Shown piece by piece: positions 1 to 14,363 of a DNA stretch of 64,000 nt (position 1 is its first letter; each line of letters begins with the position of its first letter). This DNA is from Chionis minor (lineage: Eukaryota; Chordata; Aves; Charadriiformes; Chionididae): NCBI GenBank assembly GCA_013398295.1, contig VZSF01005687.1, forward strand, positions 973,550-1,037,549, read 5' to 3'. Position numbers and translations under genes: made by a program. Below the pieces are notes generated by a model. The model saw only the letters and a program-made list of their open reading frames with translations, did no database searches and was not told the origin of the DNA.

Positions 1-27
1 CACAGGTGCTGTGGCTTAGTTTCAGCC

Positions 28-41
28 TTTTTTTTTTTTTT
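28..41. repeat. T14 homopolymer
   Basis: Fourteen consecutive T. No element boundary is visible beside it. Confidence 0.9.
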
Positions 42-1054
42 ATCACAAACTTTGGTTGCGATCCTGCGTCGTGAGCAGCCTCCTTTGTTCTGCGTGGCTG
101 CGAAAGAGCCTGGAGTTGGTGGAGGGGCTGCAGAAGGAAGGCGCAGGAGGAGGGACAGGATAGCAGAGACCCAGTGTAACAGGTTTGATTTAATTTGGGA
201 GTAAGCCTGCTGCTACAGCCAGGACTTCCTTGGGTTTTCAGCTCTCCCTCACTGTCAGAGCAGCCGTGTAGCATTCAACCTGAGGATGATTTAGGGAGCT
301 CTGATTTGCCCGCAGGCCTGGCGCTCAGCGTTGGCTTCAGGTCGTTGGGCAACATCTCCTTCTGAACAGCGTGGCTTATTTGTCCGCCGCAGAGCGCTAG
401 TGCTTCTATTTTTCATAACCTTAACTCGGCGTAGGTTTTGGTATGCTGTGCTGCATGCGGTGGGTTTACGTGAAGCGTGTAGCACCCTCAGGAAGGAGAA
501 CAGAATGGTTTAGCAGCCAGTTCCGTTGTTGCGTTCATTGCCTTGTGTGACCAGTGCTCTCAGCTTGACCTGAACAAACTGATTTCTAGGGAGAGCTGGA
601 ATTATATGCACGTGGGAGTATAGTTTGTGTCCATACTAGATGGCAGCTGCCAGTCATTCCAAACGGCAGTGAATTATGTGCACCACACACAGCTTTCCAT
701 GATGGATTTAGCTGACTCTACCAATCTCACTTTACTTAAGAAACTAAACTGGACACTTGCAAGACTAGTGCCTCGCACATCTTTGAGATGCTTTACTTAT
801 TATAGCTGAAATATGAACATTGTGTTTAGGAACAGGATCCAATAAATACCAAAGGTATTTATATAAAGACTGCTTGCTTTAGTACAGAGAGCTGCCTTAG
901 GTTCAAAACAAAATCAGTTTTAATCATTTTACTACATAGCCTATTTGAAGATGATAAATAAAATGCTGTGGTGAAATTTAAAATAAGTCTTCAGCTACTA
1001 TGGATAGTAATTTTAATGTTAATTCTGCATTCTTTAGAGGGAACCATATGTTCC

Positions 1055-1115
1055 TTGAATCCTGTGGGAGTTAAACCACTAACTTCAGTGGGGCACATTT
1101 TCACTCATTTCACAA
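1055..1115. repeat. Ancient amniote repeat motif (tentative)
   Basis: cttgaatcctgtgggagtta, aaccactaacttcagtgggg and cacattttcactcat resemble a short motif often seen in old reptile/bird interspersed repeats ('...ttgacttcaatgggagcagga...'). A weaker second example is ctccactgtcaatttacttc followed by agtgg near 19,870. I cannot name the family. Confidence 0.3.
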
Positions 1116-2864
1116 ACAACTCGTTGGTGAAAGAATATAGTCTTGGACCGTTGCTCTGTTGTTTGCTGGGGAATGAATGATACATCTATTTGAAATATAC
1201 AAATTGTATAAACATCGCTACACAAATTTGATTTCTTTTCTTAGTATTTAATGCAGTAAGATTACACACCTCAAAATATGCAAAATTACTCCCGTGCTAT
1301 CCCTCAACTGGAAATTTAAGAAAGCCTCAGGTTATTTAACTTTTTGATCAAATAACGTGTATCAAATACACCTACCTACAGCCATAAGTCTGAATAGGGA
1401 TGTATTTTTTTAAAAAAGGTAGTTCTGGTGTATAGCTAATCTTACTTTGTGTTTGTATTAGACATAGAATTGTCACCCCAGAGTTGCTTTTTTAACTTGT
1501 TTAAAATCAGATTGCTAATGTAAGAGTGAAAATATACTCTGCTTTCAAAACATAACTGAACCAACACTGCACCACTGCTTTTAAAATAACCATCTAAGAA
1601 AGCCTTTTTTTAATATACAAACCTTTTTGAAATGTTTCTTTGTTCAGATGGGTAAGGATTTTTTGCCCAGTTTCCAGAATACTTAATTTAGGAGCTGAAA
1701 GAATCTTTATCATAGCAGCCCAGCAGATGTGTTTGAAAACATGAATGCTTTTTTTTTTTTTAATGATACTGAGATACACTAGCAAAAGACTATTATTTTT
1801 TTTTAGCCAAAGCAGATGAGCTGTTATGCAGATTCCTGCCTTAGTTTTTGCACAGCATCTCAGTTTTGATCTGTATTATAACAATTGTTCAAAAGCTAAG
1901 CCGCAAACATCATCTGTCTCTACTGACTTTCACAAGAGTTTCTGTGATGGAAATAAATCTCCATTTTAAAAAACAAAATCTGAATCATTTGTACTGGTTA
2001 GTCACATATCAACCATAGTGTAAAGCCATTACACTTACATTATTGGTTGTTATAAAACTATTTTCAGAAACAAAAAGATATTGATATTTCTCTTGTATTT
2101 GGTACAGCTACATACATATGGCTTGTAGTACTAATCAGAGCTTGAGTAATTTACTTGATGTTTTGCTCAAAGACTAAACTAATTAATACAGAACCTTCCC
2201 AGCTTCTTTCTTCAAAGAAATAAGAAAACGTGCTGTCATCTAACAGCAGATTGTTGATCAGTATTCTACTGAATAGGGTGCTTTTTAGCGAACAACTACA
2301 GCAGAAATAATAGTCATTTAAATGATTTAGTTAATGCCCCCTACATTGATCTAATTGTATATTTCCCAAATAATAATTGATTAATTTTCTGAAAACTGAT
2401 GTAGTTCAATGAGTAATGCTGTTTGTTTGAATACTAATTGATCAGTGATAGATATTATGACTTTTGTTCTTTTTTCTGGCCATTAATACATTTTCTGTTT
2501 TCTACATCTAATAGACATTGGTACATATTTTTATACACTGACTTGCTTTCTTTTGCCTACCTTGCTATGTTTTTCCCCTTTTATTACTGCTCTATTTGCA
2601 CTTTGTTATATTTTCTGTTTCTTTGTTCCTCTACAGCTCTCTGCTGTCATTGTCCAGGGAGGCAGATGCGCAGTCCGTGGCTATGATCCAGGAGTAAATT
2701 TCTCCTTATGAGCTTGTCTTCCCTCAAGCCCACATAAATGTTTAACATCTGAAACAACCTACTGATTATTCTTGTTGTCCTATTTATATGTTTTCATAGT
2801 TCTGCTATATACATGTATGTGGTCTCCCAAGAGATCATTCCTGAGGTCACCTCAAATCCCCTTA

Positions 2865-3290
2865 CTTTATGTATGAAGTTAGGGTTGTTTTGCCTTGCAA
2901 GTCACTCTTACACTTAAATTGAACTTCATTTGCCATTTGAGTGACCAGTGAGTTTCGTGTAGCCCTTCTTTGCAGTTGTCCTTTAGACTTCTCTTCTGTA
3001 ACACCGACATTCACAAGTTCTGCCACTTTGCTGTTCACACCTTTTCCCCAACATTTATGAACGTCATGGATTCTCAGCCCTGAGCCCTGTGGATATCCAG
3101 TGGTGAACATCAGTTAATCTATCCCATTATATTCTGTTTCTGAACTAATTTTTTATTCACTTGAGCATTTCTTCTCTTTTTTTTTTATGTTCATTTCCTT
3201 CACTTTGTTTCCAAAGAGTTTCTGGTGACAAATGCTACACTTTGGTCCTACTACATTAAAAGCAGGGATTGATAGGAAAGGATGGTATTG
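2865..3290 (-). repeat. Ancient CR1/L3-type LINE fragment (reverse transcriptase region)
   Basis: Recognised from word order on the plus strand: attgaacttcatttgccatt, a caagttctgccactttgctg segment, an aacatttatgaacg segment, then ctgagccctgtggatatcc. These correspond to the complement of the stretch in CR1/L3 elements that encodes the end of the RT palm domain (PQGS...FADD-like) and the region after it. On the minus strand an 82-codon frame (2,862-3,110) still reads GYPQGSGL and VNSKVAELVN, degraded but reminiscent of CR1 RT. Divergence is high, so this is an old amniote insertion. Identified from memory of the consensus, not by alignment. Confidence 0.65.
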
Positions 3291-3494
3291 CTGGTTTGTA
3301 CTTGAAAGCCAGAAATTTCCTTATTAGCATTTGGCTAATATGAAATTAGTCAAACGCAAGTTCTCAGCTCTTTTGTTCTGGGAGTTTAAGAAGAAAGGCA
3401 TATATTTCTCTTTCCTCCTACCTCTCTGAATCTGGTAGGTTGCTGTAATGGCTTACTTTGTTACTTTACTGCTGTAATGCAGCATCTCCGCTTT

Positions 3495-3610
3495 GTGCTT
3501 GCCTCAGTTTAGTGGCACATATAAAACGAGGGAGAGGTCATTTTGCTCCTCCTTTCTGGTTTGGGAGTGAGTCATTTCAAAGATCTTTCTTTCTCTGAAT
3601 ATTTAGACCA
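3495..3610 (+). repeat. Possible MIR-like SINE core relic
   Basis: ttgcctcagtttagtggcac then atataaaacgagggagaggt resembles the MIR core 'gcctcagtttccccatctataaaatgggg', followed by sequence that could be the '...aaagcactttgag' end. The match is short and diverged and could be chance. Confidence 0.3.
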
Positions 3611-6600
3611 CTTCATAAATAAATGTGTTGGATTATGTCAGTCTTACAGCTATGCACAAGGATTTAAAATCCAAATGTGGAAAGATGCAAGACTCAAAGA
3701 TTTTCACTGTTGAGGTGGTCTTTTGGCAGAAGCAGACATGCATCATAAGTCATGATTTCTCTGACTTCGAGCTAAGGTTTCATGCCTGCTCATGGTTAGA
3801 AACTTGACTTCCATCGGGAAAAGAAATAACACCAAGAAATCTTAATTATGACTAAGCTGAAGTGACTTCATAGGAGCTGGCTTTGTGTGTGTATACAGCC
3901 CAAACTCACTTTTTGAGCTCCATCACTTACAGGAATTTATGGTGTGATTTGTATGGGCATCTTGGGAATACCTTGAAGACAAAGAACATATTGCCAAGCA
4001 GTAAGATACAAAATGTATTTCAGGAATAATACAGGGAACCAAAAGTTGAGAGTGTAAGTCAACAGATGCCAGTTGTCAGGATGCTTTGTGCAGATACAGT
4101 CGTGAGCAGTCTTAAGCATTTAGGAGTCTTTTTCTTATGTCTACTGTCTGGACTCCTGCTTTTACCTTAACATATCTTGACCAAGGGCTTAATTTCAGTT
4201 TTATTAAAAATGCAATAATTATGTACATTCTGTAAGGTTCGTAAATGTATTACCATTCATAGGATAGTTTTGTGCTTCAGAGTACAGTATGTTTCTGGAA
4301 ATTACAGGTTAGCAACATGGGTGGGAATGACATTTATCAGTTCTGTACATATCAACAGAATAGATAATCTGGTGACCTTTTCTGATATTCAAAAATGTTT
4401 GATTTGTACAGATGTCTTGAAGTAATAGTTGATAGTTTCTGCTGAAGAGGCTTTCCCTTTCTTATCATGGTGGCTAGATTGCTCGTGCAAAACTAATTCA
4501 TGTTGGGAGGTCTAACATTGCCAGGCATTCAAAGTCTCTTAATGGTGCAATGTGCAAGTAGCTCTATTGATTGTTTTATATTCTCAATTGACAATGAATT
4601 ATCAGAAAAAAATCATACTGCATGTTTTTACAATCCCAAGTGATGTTTGTTAGGGTATGCCATACCAGTGAAGAGTCTGTTTTTTTTTTTCTAATGCAGA
4701 GTTTATAGCTGTTTCAGAAATAGCTTTTGTTTAAAGAGTGAAATGGGACAAATAAAAATTACTGTATATTTTTATGCTCAAAATTGAGATCACCTGCAAA
4801 AAATCTAGTCATATTACTTGTTCATAATATAACTTTATAAAAAATAAAATTTGCTATACTACTACTTGTTATGAAGAAAAGACACTGAGCATTTTCGCAT
4901 CAAAGTCTGTATCTGTGATATGCACAGATGCAATGCATTTCTGATGGGAAAAACTGCTTAGTGGAGCTCCTGGGATGAACCTTTGTTAGCAGAAGGATTA
5001 GAAAAGTGGATAGCATTTAGCTTTTAGCTTTGCTGGGTCTGTGGACAATGAATTCAAAGAACAATTAGTTGAAATTGTGGTTCTGAATAAGTTCACCAAG
5101 GAGTTTGTACTAAATTTGATTTGGGGTTTTCTTCAATTTTTAGTTGATCAGAATATGCTTTAAATGGCTTTTAATAGTGCACTTGTACATTCCAACTTTG
5201 AGATGTAATAGATATTTTATTTGAATTCATCTGCTCCTTGCACTTATGATTAAAAAACTGTAAAAGTCATCTTGAGGTCTACATAATAGTTAGGTTGTGA
5301 GTTAACTGCTGACAGATGTAGTGGCTGCATAACATGATGAACTTTGTCTGTGGACCTTTGTGGTGAGTAGACAGTATGAAAGAACTGATGTCTCTTTCAA
5401 GTAGCTTGGAATACAGTGCAGATAGATAGGTAAGCTGTCAGAAATCTCTTACACTTTGTTGTACATCTAGATTTTTGCTGTTTCCAGCAAGGATAAAGCC
5501 AGACTGGAACCATTTCAATACAAACCACTATTAGATTTTGGACCAGTATAAAAACAGTCCTCAGAAATGTTGAATTGTGCCCTGGTATTTGAGTAGGGGT
5601 TGTACAAGCATCAGTCTGGCAAAACCTGTGAGCTGGCTTCCACTTATTTGCTATTTCACAACATATTTAATCAGCTGTTTGTAATAACACAGGCATTTTT
5701 GGTTGACAGTTCAAAGGACATCCTGACTGAGTCTCCGTGGGCCAGTCAGAAAAGTCAACTTAAAATATCTTTAGAAGCCTTGCTTGCTTGTTCAAGGTCC
5801 CTGACAATTTAAGGAATTCTGTTCTGCTTTCAGTGTATCTAATAGATACTTAAAAAGATACTTTTCTCTGAAAAAGGGAATGAATTTGCCTTAAATTTTC
5901 CAGTACATGAAAATGCATATTTGAGTGGATGTATAACCAAGCACTGCTTAATCCATTCAAGAAAATAGTTCTGGTTTTGCACAGAAATTCACTTTGCAGA
6001 ATTAAGGTGACAGTTTCCTCTTGGACTATCTGCTTTTACACGCTCACTGTTACACTTAAAACCGTTCGATATCATCTGTCTGACTGAAACCATTTATTGT
6101 CTTTTCCTGAGTAAAACTAACTCACATCTTTGAGATGTTCTGATCTTTTCCTTTCTTTAACACTGAATTGTCTCATTTTGCAAGTAAAAGTTTCAAGGGA
6201 GATGGAAATTGAACTTGCTTAGCTGCAAGTCAGCTGAGGAGACAAGCATTTTGTACGCAAATTTGACACTTCTGTCTATTAATAAATGAAACTTTAAAGT
6301 AGATTAAGAAATTTTAACAGCTAACTCCACTCTATTTTGTTTCAGATTACAGTAAGGAGTGTCTTAACTCAATTCTTTTCAAGAATATTTATTGTTTAGA
6401 AAAATATTTTTGGTGCTTTGCCCATCCTATTCCCATGCTTTCAGTTCAAATATGTTTTGTTCCTTCCAAGATGAATATGAAGTAGAATAGAAGGGGAAAT
6501 GTATTGCAAGATTCAGTTAATATCCCTAATAGTAAGCATTGTAAACCTAACTCTTCTTAGTTTTCATAGTCATATTTTTCTGTGAAAGATTTTAAATATG

Positions 6601-7679
6601 TATCAAGAATTTATTACTTATTATATTAAGCATTTAACATTAATGCATCAACAGTGTAGTAAAAAAGAGCTGAGAGAAAATTTCCTGAATTTTAGAGCTA
6701 TTATAAAATTATATTAGTATCTCTATCGTGTTGCTTTACTGTTCATTCTCCAAAAAAAGTACTTTCTTTTTGGGGATTGGTTTGTTTTGGGGTTTTTTTT
6801 CAGAAAAAGTAGAATTTGCTTCAGGATTCCCACATAGCATAAACTTCATATGCCACTCAGAAATTACCTAGACACTTTATTTTCTATTTGCTTGATTGTC
6901 TTGAGGTGTCATCAAGCTTGTTTTGCATTATGATATTGCTGTTTGAAGCATTTTTGTAAACGTTTTCCTTCTTTGTTTTAGCTCTTCTGTGCAATCATTT
7001 ATGTATGTGTCACCCGTTCCCAATCACTGATAAGCCTTGCTTAGGAATGGATACAGTTAAGAATAATTTCAGATACTTTTTTTTATTTTCTAGAAAATGT
7101 AAATTCCTTGTCAATATCCCCATGTTTTGACCCTGTTATTGCTATCAGCGTAATGCATTTTCTTCTCTTAGAAAGAAATGCATTAGATGGATTAGCAAAG
7201 CACTAAAAATATCTTTGCTTAACCACCAAATTATATAACCATCCGATTTCTGTTGGCTGCTGGTCTCATGCTGTGGTGCTTTTTAGAAATCTGCATTTTA
7301 CAGCACATCAAGTGAAAACAGGTTTTGGTTTACATCAGGTCTTCTTTCAAAGTTTGAAATATATTTTTTATATATATCTTTTTTTCATTCAAAAGGTTAA
7401 AAGGAGTTACTGAAAGCTTCCGATAACTATTGTCACTTTGAAATTTGAAAATGCTGCTGCTTTTATACAATATATTCCTTCTTTCTTTTGGTCACCCAGG
7501 GGTAGTATGTCTGATGTTTTCTTGGGTTTGTGATTTGTTTTGGCAGGGGGGTATTTTTTAATGAATAGTAATTTAGATCAGATCCACTGCTGAGGGCTAT
7601 GATACTCTGAAATAAGATGAGTCAGTTTTCTAGAAAGCTCTTTACTTATGCAAGAGAAGATCTGGTCATAATGACCAGC

Positions 7680-7930
7680 TGTAGAGCTTTTTTCTGCAGT
7701 TTCTCTACCATTTGAAATAAAGGATTTTCTAGAGTTAATCTATTCCAGACACCTCTGTAAGGCAAGAACAAGAGTAGAATTGTTCATCTTCCCTTAGATT
7801 AATTAAATCTTTGTCATTTCAAGATTTTTCTCTAAATTTATCTTAAAGATCTGAAGTGATTTATCTCTCAGAAAGCTATTCCAGTACTTGACTGCATAAA
7901 TTGGACGAGTAGTAAGTTGATGCCATAATT
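7680..7930 (-). repeat. Ancient CR1/L3-type LINE 3' fragment
   Basis: The plus-strand text includes tttctctaaatttatctt, gatctgaagtgatttatct and gaaagctattccagtactt. This parallels the complement of the CR1/L3 3' region in order and spacing (the fragment that normally reads like 'ttattccagtgcttaatcaccct'). No frame is intact. It is weaker than the other LINE calls because only the 3' segment is present. Confidence 0.5.
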
Positions 7931-9002
7931 CAAAGAATTCTCTTTGCATTGGTGAATGAAGGAAAAAAGAGGCTCAATTTAAACATAGATAGTTGACTGA
8001 AATGCTCATTAAAAACGTTTGTGATGAGGGAACTTTGTAGACTGCTGGCTTTTTTTTATTTCTTTATGGCAAAAAAATCATGTTGTATTGCAATGGAACT
8101 GTTGCCTGTGGTCGAGCTGCCTGCGATAGGGCTGCAAGATTTTGTTCTTTGTGAATGTGACAGGACAAGTCCACTTGTATCCTAAGGTCAACCAAGTGTC
8201 ACCTTAGTCTGCAGTTACATCCTTTCCCGCTGTTTGTTTTTCTATTGTGTAGCTGTAATGAAAAAGAAAAAAAACCTTGAATGCATGAAAAAAGGAAATG
8301 ATGCCACCAGAGCAATCCCTTTGCATGCAGGGGAAAAGACTCCATATAATCAGCTGGCTAAAGGGCATGAGAACATCCTGAAAGGTAATTGGGCACCTTT
8401 TGTTGAAATACTCCGATATATCTCATTAACTTGTTCAGTGTTGCTCAGAAACAATGTCTGTAGACAAAGGCACAATACTAGGCCTTTTTCCTTTTATTCA
8501 GTGCCAAAAAGTACGGTTATCATAGTATACAGCATCATCTTAAAGCTAGTATTGTTTATGTGCTGCTTCTGGAGGAGTCCATACACAGAGGGTTCAAACT
8601 TTCCTGGGCAAGCTTTTTTGGGCTTTCACCTGTGATGTTCTTTACAAGTGAGTGGGAGAAGTCTATGCCTTTTTCAGAACCTTCTCATACTTCATCTGAG
8701 TCTCATCTCAGCATCATGAGTCTTGTAGAGTACGAGTAGAGAGCTGAAGTTGCTACTGTTTGTTTCTGATTGAACAACATACTGTTGCTTTTCTGTTTGG
8801 TGTCATTCCATTCTGTCTGGAATATTGGTCTCCACATCTTCCCTCTCATCTTTTAAGTTGTATGGGCTCTGGGGCCTGTTCATCATATATGTTTTAAATG
8901 GCTGAAATCGTGGAACCTAGTCTACTTGTCATCTTGCAAGTGTTAGCACAGTATATGCACTAATAATAACAGCAGCAATGAGAAGATGATTTCCTGTGGG
9001 GC

Positions 9003-9019
9003 TTTTTTTTTTTTTTTTT
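9003..9019. repeat. T17 homopolymer
   Basis: Seventeen T. No recognisable retroposon lies next to it, so it is more likely slippage than a minus-strand poly(A) tail. Confidence 0.9.
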
Positions 9020-9329
9020 AGAACTCTGTTTTGTTTAAATCCAAGAACATAGTCTTAAAAAGCACTGTGCTGGTATGAATAAACAAGGTTTTTTTTCCCT
9101 CTCCCTCTTTTCCTTGTAACTTATCAGGGAAGAAATCACAGGCTTTTAGTCTTTATTTTCTTCTCCAAAGGAAATAACTAGTCTCTGCCTGTGGATGTTG
9201 GGGTGTATGCAACTGCTAGCCACCACAGAGAATGGCAGCAAGGCATTATGGCTGTCTCCCCTGCCTTCATGCTGCTGATATATGGCTTAATATTTATGCC
9301 AAAGGAAATAGTAACAGTTTTTTATAATT

Positions 9330-9362
9330 TTAAAAAAACCAAAAAACAAAACCCAAAAAACC
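9330..9362. repeat. A-rich low complexity (AAACC/AAACCC type)
   Basis: taaaaaaaccaaaaaacaaa followed by acccaaaaaacc. The same flavour recurs at 23,798-23,837. Low-complexity A-rich DNA. Confidence 0.65.
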
Positions 9363-11426
9363 TAAGGTAAAAGGATTATGTTGAACCTGGTGAATAAAGC
9401 AGTTCAAGCATGGGCATTTTAAAGTGGAAGACCTACGTACTTCAATAGCAAGAACAAGGAAAGACTGGCGTGATTCAGACTCTGATATTTCTAAGTGAAA
9501 GCAGGAAATGGGGGAATCTTTGTCATGCACCGGAGTGTATTAATATTATTGATATGAGAATTCTTTTCTTATTAAATTGATCTAAAAATTACTGTCAGAA
9601 GAGAGAATTTTGTGGAATTTTAATATTAAAAGACTCAAACACTTCCAAATTATAATTTGAAATAACCTGCCCTTTCATGACCCTGAAGGACACTTTACAG
9701 TGTATTTTATTAATCCTAGAGGTCAATTATGCAAAAAATGATACTGAGCCTATGGTAGCAATGTAGGGTGTTTGTTTTGCTGCTTTTTATTCTACGTTTC
9801 ATTCTGAAGGAATGAGCTGACTTTACATGCTCTGGTCAGCAATTCACCATTGCTGCTACTAGGCTGATTCTGAGGTGAAGAGAAGCTGCAAAGGAGCATA
9901 CAGCTTGCTGCTCAGCAGATGAAGGGGAAAAAAAACTGGTCAAGGGGTTTTAAATTAATTGTTAAAAAAATTCACCTTACTATTAAAATACTTCCTGTGA
10001 TGTTACTCTCTTTAGGAGCAGACAAAACACCACTTTCTAAAGTTTTAATCAAAGGACAGATAGATGACTTATAGTCCATTTACCCTGTGGCTTTGGAGAG
10101 TAAAAGTGTGAGCTGAACCTGGCAGGTTTTTAATTTATTCTTCACATAATGCATTGGTGAAATACTAAATGTTGGCCGCGCTGACATCAACAGCAAAACT
10201 CCTGCTGTATGCAGTGATAGCAGGACACCACTGATAGAACAGTGTTCTTTCTGAGTTGCCTGTTTTGTGGGAGTCACAGGCCGAAGCCGAGATCCTGGAA
10301 GTTCCCAGCTGGACCATCAATCAAGCGCAGAAACAGCCCAGTTACCACTGAAGGAAACCTTAAGGTTCTCAGTATGCCGTCTTCGGTGTCCACTCTTCAT
10401 AATTCCCAGGAAAACTAAAATTCTGGGCATGTTTTATGAATTGCAAAGGAAGTAATAGAACTTCTTAGTCCTTTCCCTCTGGAAACAATGAAGCTTCTGT
10501 AATGAATTCATATGTCACATTCTGGCTGCTGTTACTCATGCCAAATGCTATGCCATTCTACATGCTGTCCCAAAAAACTCTGAGATTTGAGTACGGGAAG
10601 CTCAATATGAGTAAGAGTGACAGACAGAATTTATTCTAGAAAGATAGGTCAGCTCAGTTGCTCAGAATATCCGTATTTCTGGAAATCGGGACGGGGGGGG
10701 TTGCTTTGAAAAGCTTAACTGAGGGTATAGTTTTGTGTTTTATTGCTCTACTTGAGAATCTGGTTTCTGGATTTACATATATGTGAGAAAAATTATTAAC
10801 AGATTACATGGGTTTGCAATGGAAGTAGCTGATTATACAGGTTGCTGCAGTGCAGCTGCTTTTGTATTGTGAAGATGCTCGGTGTACTAGTTAACCAGAT
10901 AAAAGCATCTTACCGAGTGTGATTTGTTTTCCCCAGCTTTGCTTGTTCGGCGTGTATTTCTGGTGGGTCACCTGGATTGCAGTGCCAAACTTCCCTGGCT
11001 AGGTGCGTGTACCACTTCCCCAGTGGCAGGGAACGCTGGGTGGCTTATTGCATGTGCAATACAACAGAGGCTTCCAAGGAAAAGAGGGTGCTGGAGCCAT
11101 TCAGACAGCTGGCTCCCAGCTGTGCTTTTTCCCAAAGGATCTTTAAGGAGGGGGCATGGAATGTGCCGTGAAATTCTGGTAGCGGCAGCCAGCCTGCCTT
11201 GTGATAGAGGCAACAGCTCTGGGAAAGACGATGATGGGGAGTGGGCTGCTACTAATTCCAGAGTAATTCAGTCAGCACTCTGCCTGTGTGCTACTCTTCC
11301 CTGGGTATTGATCCAGCCGAGAGCTGGCCCTGGGTTCGGTGAATTGGCCCAGTGAGCTGCACATGCTCTCAGGCCACAGGCTGGACCTTAGTCCAATGGA
11401 TCTGGTGCATAGCAGAACTTGGTTAT

Positions 11427-11545
11427 CGCAGAATCACAGAATCACCTGGGTTGGAAGAGACCTTCAAGATCATTGAGTCCAACCATAAACCTACACTGCC
11501 TAAACCATGTCCCTCAACACCACGTCTACCTGTCTTTTAAATATG
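11427..11545 (-). repeat. CR1 LINE 3' end, 5'-truncated (avian type)
   Basis: On the plus strand this begins with two copies of an 8-bp unit (gaatcaca gaatcacc), then gggttggaagagacct and a stretch including cattgagtccaacc and ccatgtccctcaacacc. That is the reverse complement of the 3' end of chicken-repeat-1. CR1 elements end in short 8-bp repeats rather than poly(A) and are usually severely 5'-truncated; only about 115 bp remain here. Similarity fades to the right after gtcttttaaatatgt. Good preservation suggests insertion within bird evolution. Confidence 0.9.
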
Positions 11546-12867
11546 TATGTATATTTTATGTAAGTTTACTTTCCAAGTATGCCACAAACTTCAGTGTGAC
11601 CTTTCAGCAAATTAGTTATGGTGAGGCACCATGTTAGAGATATATGACCTGGCCACGAGTATTCCGTGAGGTTTGCATGACAGAGAGCAGGGGTATGCGG
11701 GAAGTGTACAAGCTCAGGTTCTGTCCGAGGCCGTGACCCTGTCGCACCTTCACTGTATTGTGGAAAACCAGCCTTACTTCTCGTGGCTCTCACCAGCTGA
11801 GCTAACTAGCTCAGGCCCAGGACTGTGCTGATCCATCTACACAGCTTCCAGCTCTGGAGCAGACTTGGTCTGTGTTTCATTGTATGTTGTCAATGTTCTT
11901 CAGTCAAGCTTATGCACAGACCCTCCACATGTACAAAGGAAAGCACTGCCTAACCAGGCTGGTCTGCTCTGTGCATAAAATCTGATGAATTACTGGTGTG
12001 CATCTGCAGCAATGGAGGCCATATAGTCTCCACTAAAAAAAGTAGGATATGAATGGAGTGCTTTAGCTAACATGATTAATGGCATTGTGCAATACAGAGT
12101 GAATTTTAATAGAATATATTATCATCGTTCCAAAGGAAGCTAAATATGTGACATTCAGTGGATCTCCTGTATTGAAGAGCTGACCTTCTGGCAGTAGCTG
12201 TGAAATAATATACAGCAGAATCTTGTTAATTCATGCTAATGACTTAAGAGACCCATCACGGATTATTTGATTTTACAACTTAGCGAGGAAGTGAAACATG
12301 ATGACAAAACTTCAGAGATGCACACTTTAACAGTATGTACTCTGCTAATTTATCTTGATAGCAGCAGTTTAGTTGTAAATATATTCGTAGTATATGAATT
12401 AATGGACACTAGTGTCATTAACAAAAGCAGCAATTATTTCCTGAAATGACTTTGGTAAAGCAGCCTATTATTAAATATCTTAAAAGAAACAGGACGAATC
12501 TACTAGTTATGAGAGCGCGAGACCAGTGAAGTGGTTCTGAATGTAATGGATGTTTTTTAGCACTAGTAAAAATCTTCTTTTCTCATATGTGTCATATCAT
12601 AGAATAAATGTAGCTGAAGTTACTTGGGAAAAGAGTTTTCCTGACTAGCACAGTAGTACTATGCAGATACGTATGTAGGTTAAAAGCGCATGAAAAGTTT
12701 TATTTTCAGGTTGAATTACTTGTAGAGAGCTAAACTGCTAACTTCTGCTCATCCTTAAAACAGTAATTCCCAAACTACAAGCTCACTGGACATAAAATCA
12801 TATGTTCCAGTAAATTCTGTAGTCTTCAAAATAGAGCGTAAATATCTCCATTATGAAAAAGACTGAA

Positions 12868-12879
12868 TTTTTTTTTTTT
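12868..12879. repeat. T12 homopolymer
   Basis: Twelve T followed by atgaccag and a second short T run. Confidence 0.9.
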
Positions 12880-14363
12880 ATGACCAGTTTTTTTCAGTCT
12901 ACATTGTGTTTCCATGCTAAGTGCTATTAAGAATGCAGTTTCATGACTGGCAGTGTGTTTTTAAATGGGCAAATAGGACTTTTTCTGTACACCTTAGAAA
13001 ATGACACTGCGCCATTTGATATTTGTTACGCTTTTAGGAAAAGAAGGAGCTGAAGCCTCTCTCTATTGGAAACATCATACGCACTTGTTACTGTGCATTG
13101 GTGTGTCAGCAGAGAAGTCTGACTAAATAAGGCAATGCATGAGTAGAGCTTATCAGCGTTTGACAGGAATATAGTCCACTAACAGCTGATACAGTAGCCC
13201 ATCTTTTCTGTGCTATCATCGGCTCTCTACGCTGCACGCAGATGTATGTTTATTGTCTGCTCAGTTGCTGATTGTGCTCAAAACTTGGCCCTCCACCTTT
13301 TCAGTTAGTTCATGCCAGAAGTCGTACAAGTGAGCTGAAACCCTTAGAAAGCCAAATGTATTTATATTTGTATTTATGTAAAAATGTATCCGAAGTTGTC
13401 AGCTTTCAAAGTTTAGGCAAGAAGCGTACTCTCCCTTCTGTTTCTTCTCCCACTAAGTAGTCTAGCCTGAGTGAATATTTTTTGGTAATACAAGTGAAAA
13501 ATAGGAAACTTCATGCGTATGGGTGCCCTTATGGCACTGCTACGCACTAAAAAAATGCTTGTAAAAAGTATCCTTAACATTATGAAAACAAGTTCTGACT
13601 GATTTTAACCTTCCTCGCTCTGAGGGACTGATACAGCTCAAATGAGTGGCTAAGCTCCAAGTGACCTTTCTGGGAATAGTATTACACCTTGCATGTTTGT
13701 AGGTGCTTTTAAAAAAATCCAGAGTAAAATACCCTTAACATTGCTTCAGTACCAGTTTTCCTGTTCAACTCTTTGGTTGCCAGATTTTGTCCCTGTGTTG
13801 TGCAACAGTTTGGGATTTGACGAGTTTATGAATAAAGTTATGAGGCCAATTAATAATCTTTAAGATCTGATGGCACCTGGCCTGCTACAGAATGTCCCAA
13901 AACAGTGAAACTGGTGAGCAGCAAATATTTTTTGATACTGGGAAGCAATCTAAATATCTGTGCATGTATGGCCTTTTTAAAGGGACTTCTGAAAAACATC
14001 AGCCCCTAAGTTGTTATCATTCCTTCCCAAAGTGGGTTGTTTTCAAAGTGCCTTTTCATCATACCCAACACAGTGCTTAAAAAAACCAAACCCTACAATT
14101 TCAGTCGAGCGATCCATCTTCTTCAATTCAGTAGCCTGGCTTAAATATCCTAATGTGAATTCATAATTCAGTAGCATTGTCGTAGGCAATATGTTTAACA
14201 GAGATGTCTTTCTGTCCTCTCAATCCATGTCTGATAATGGCAGTGAAAGAATAAGCAGCTGATGGGGCTGCTTGCCAATAGAGCATGTGTGAAGGGTTCG
14301 CAGTGGATGCACAGCGTAATGGACTGTGTTTACCATGTGTATATCAGCTCTTGAACGTGCTCT

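Noticed and set aside
1..540. CpG-bearing start of the window as a promoter or exon
   Set aside because: CpG density is modest, no exon-like frame with splice sites is present, and the two short frames on opposite strands overlap.
8234..8635. A 133-codon plus-strand frame
   Set aside because: It begins at a non-ATG codon, has no recognisable domain or splice context, and its length is compatible with chance.
10924..11355. A 143-codon plus-strand frame and overlapping frames on both strands
   Set aside because: These lie in a GC-richer patch where stop codons are scarce; frames on both strands overlap and none matches a known protein.
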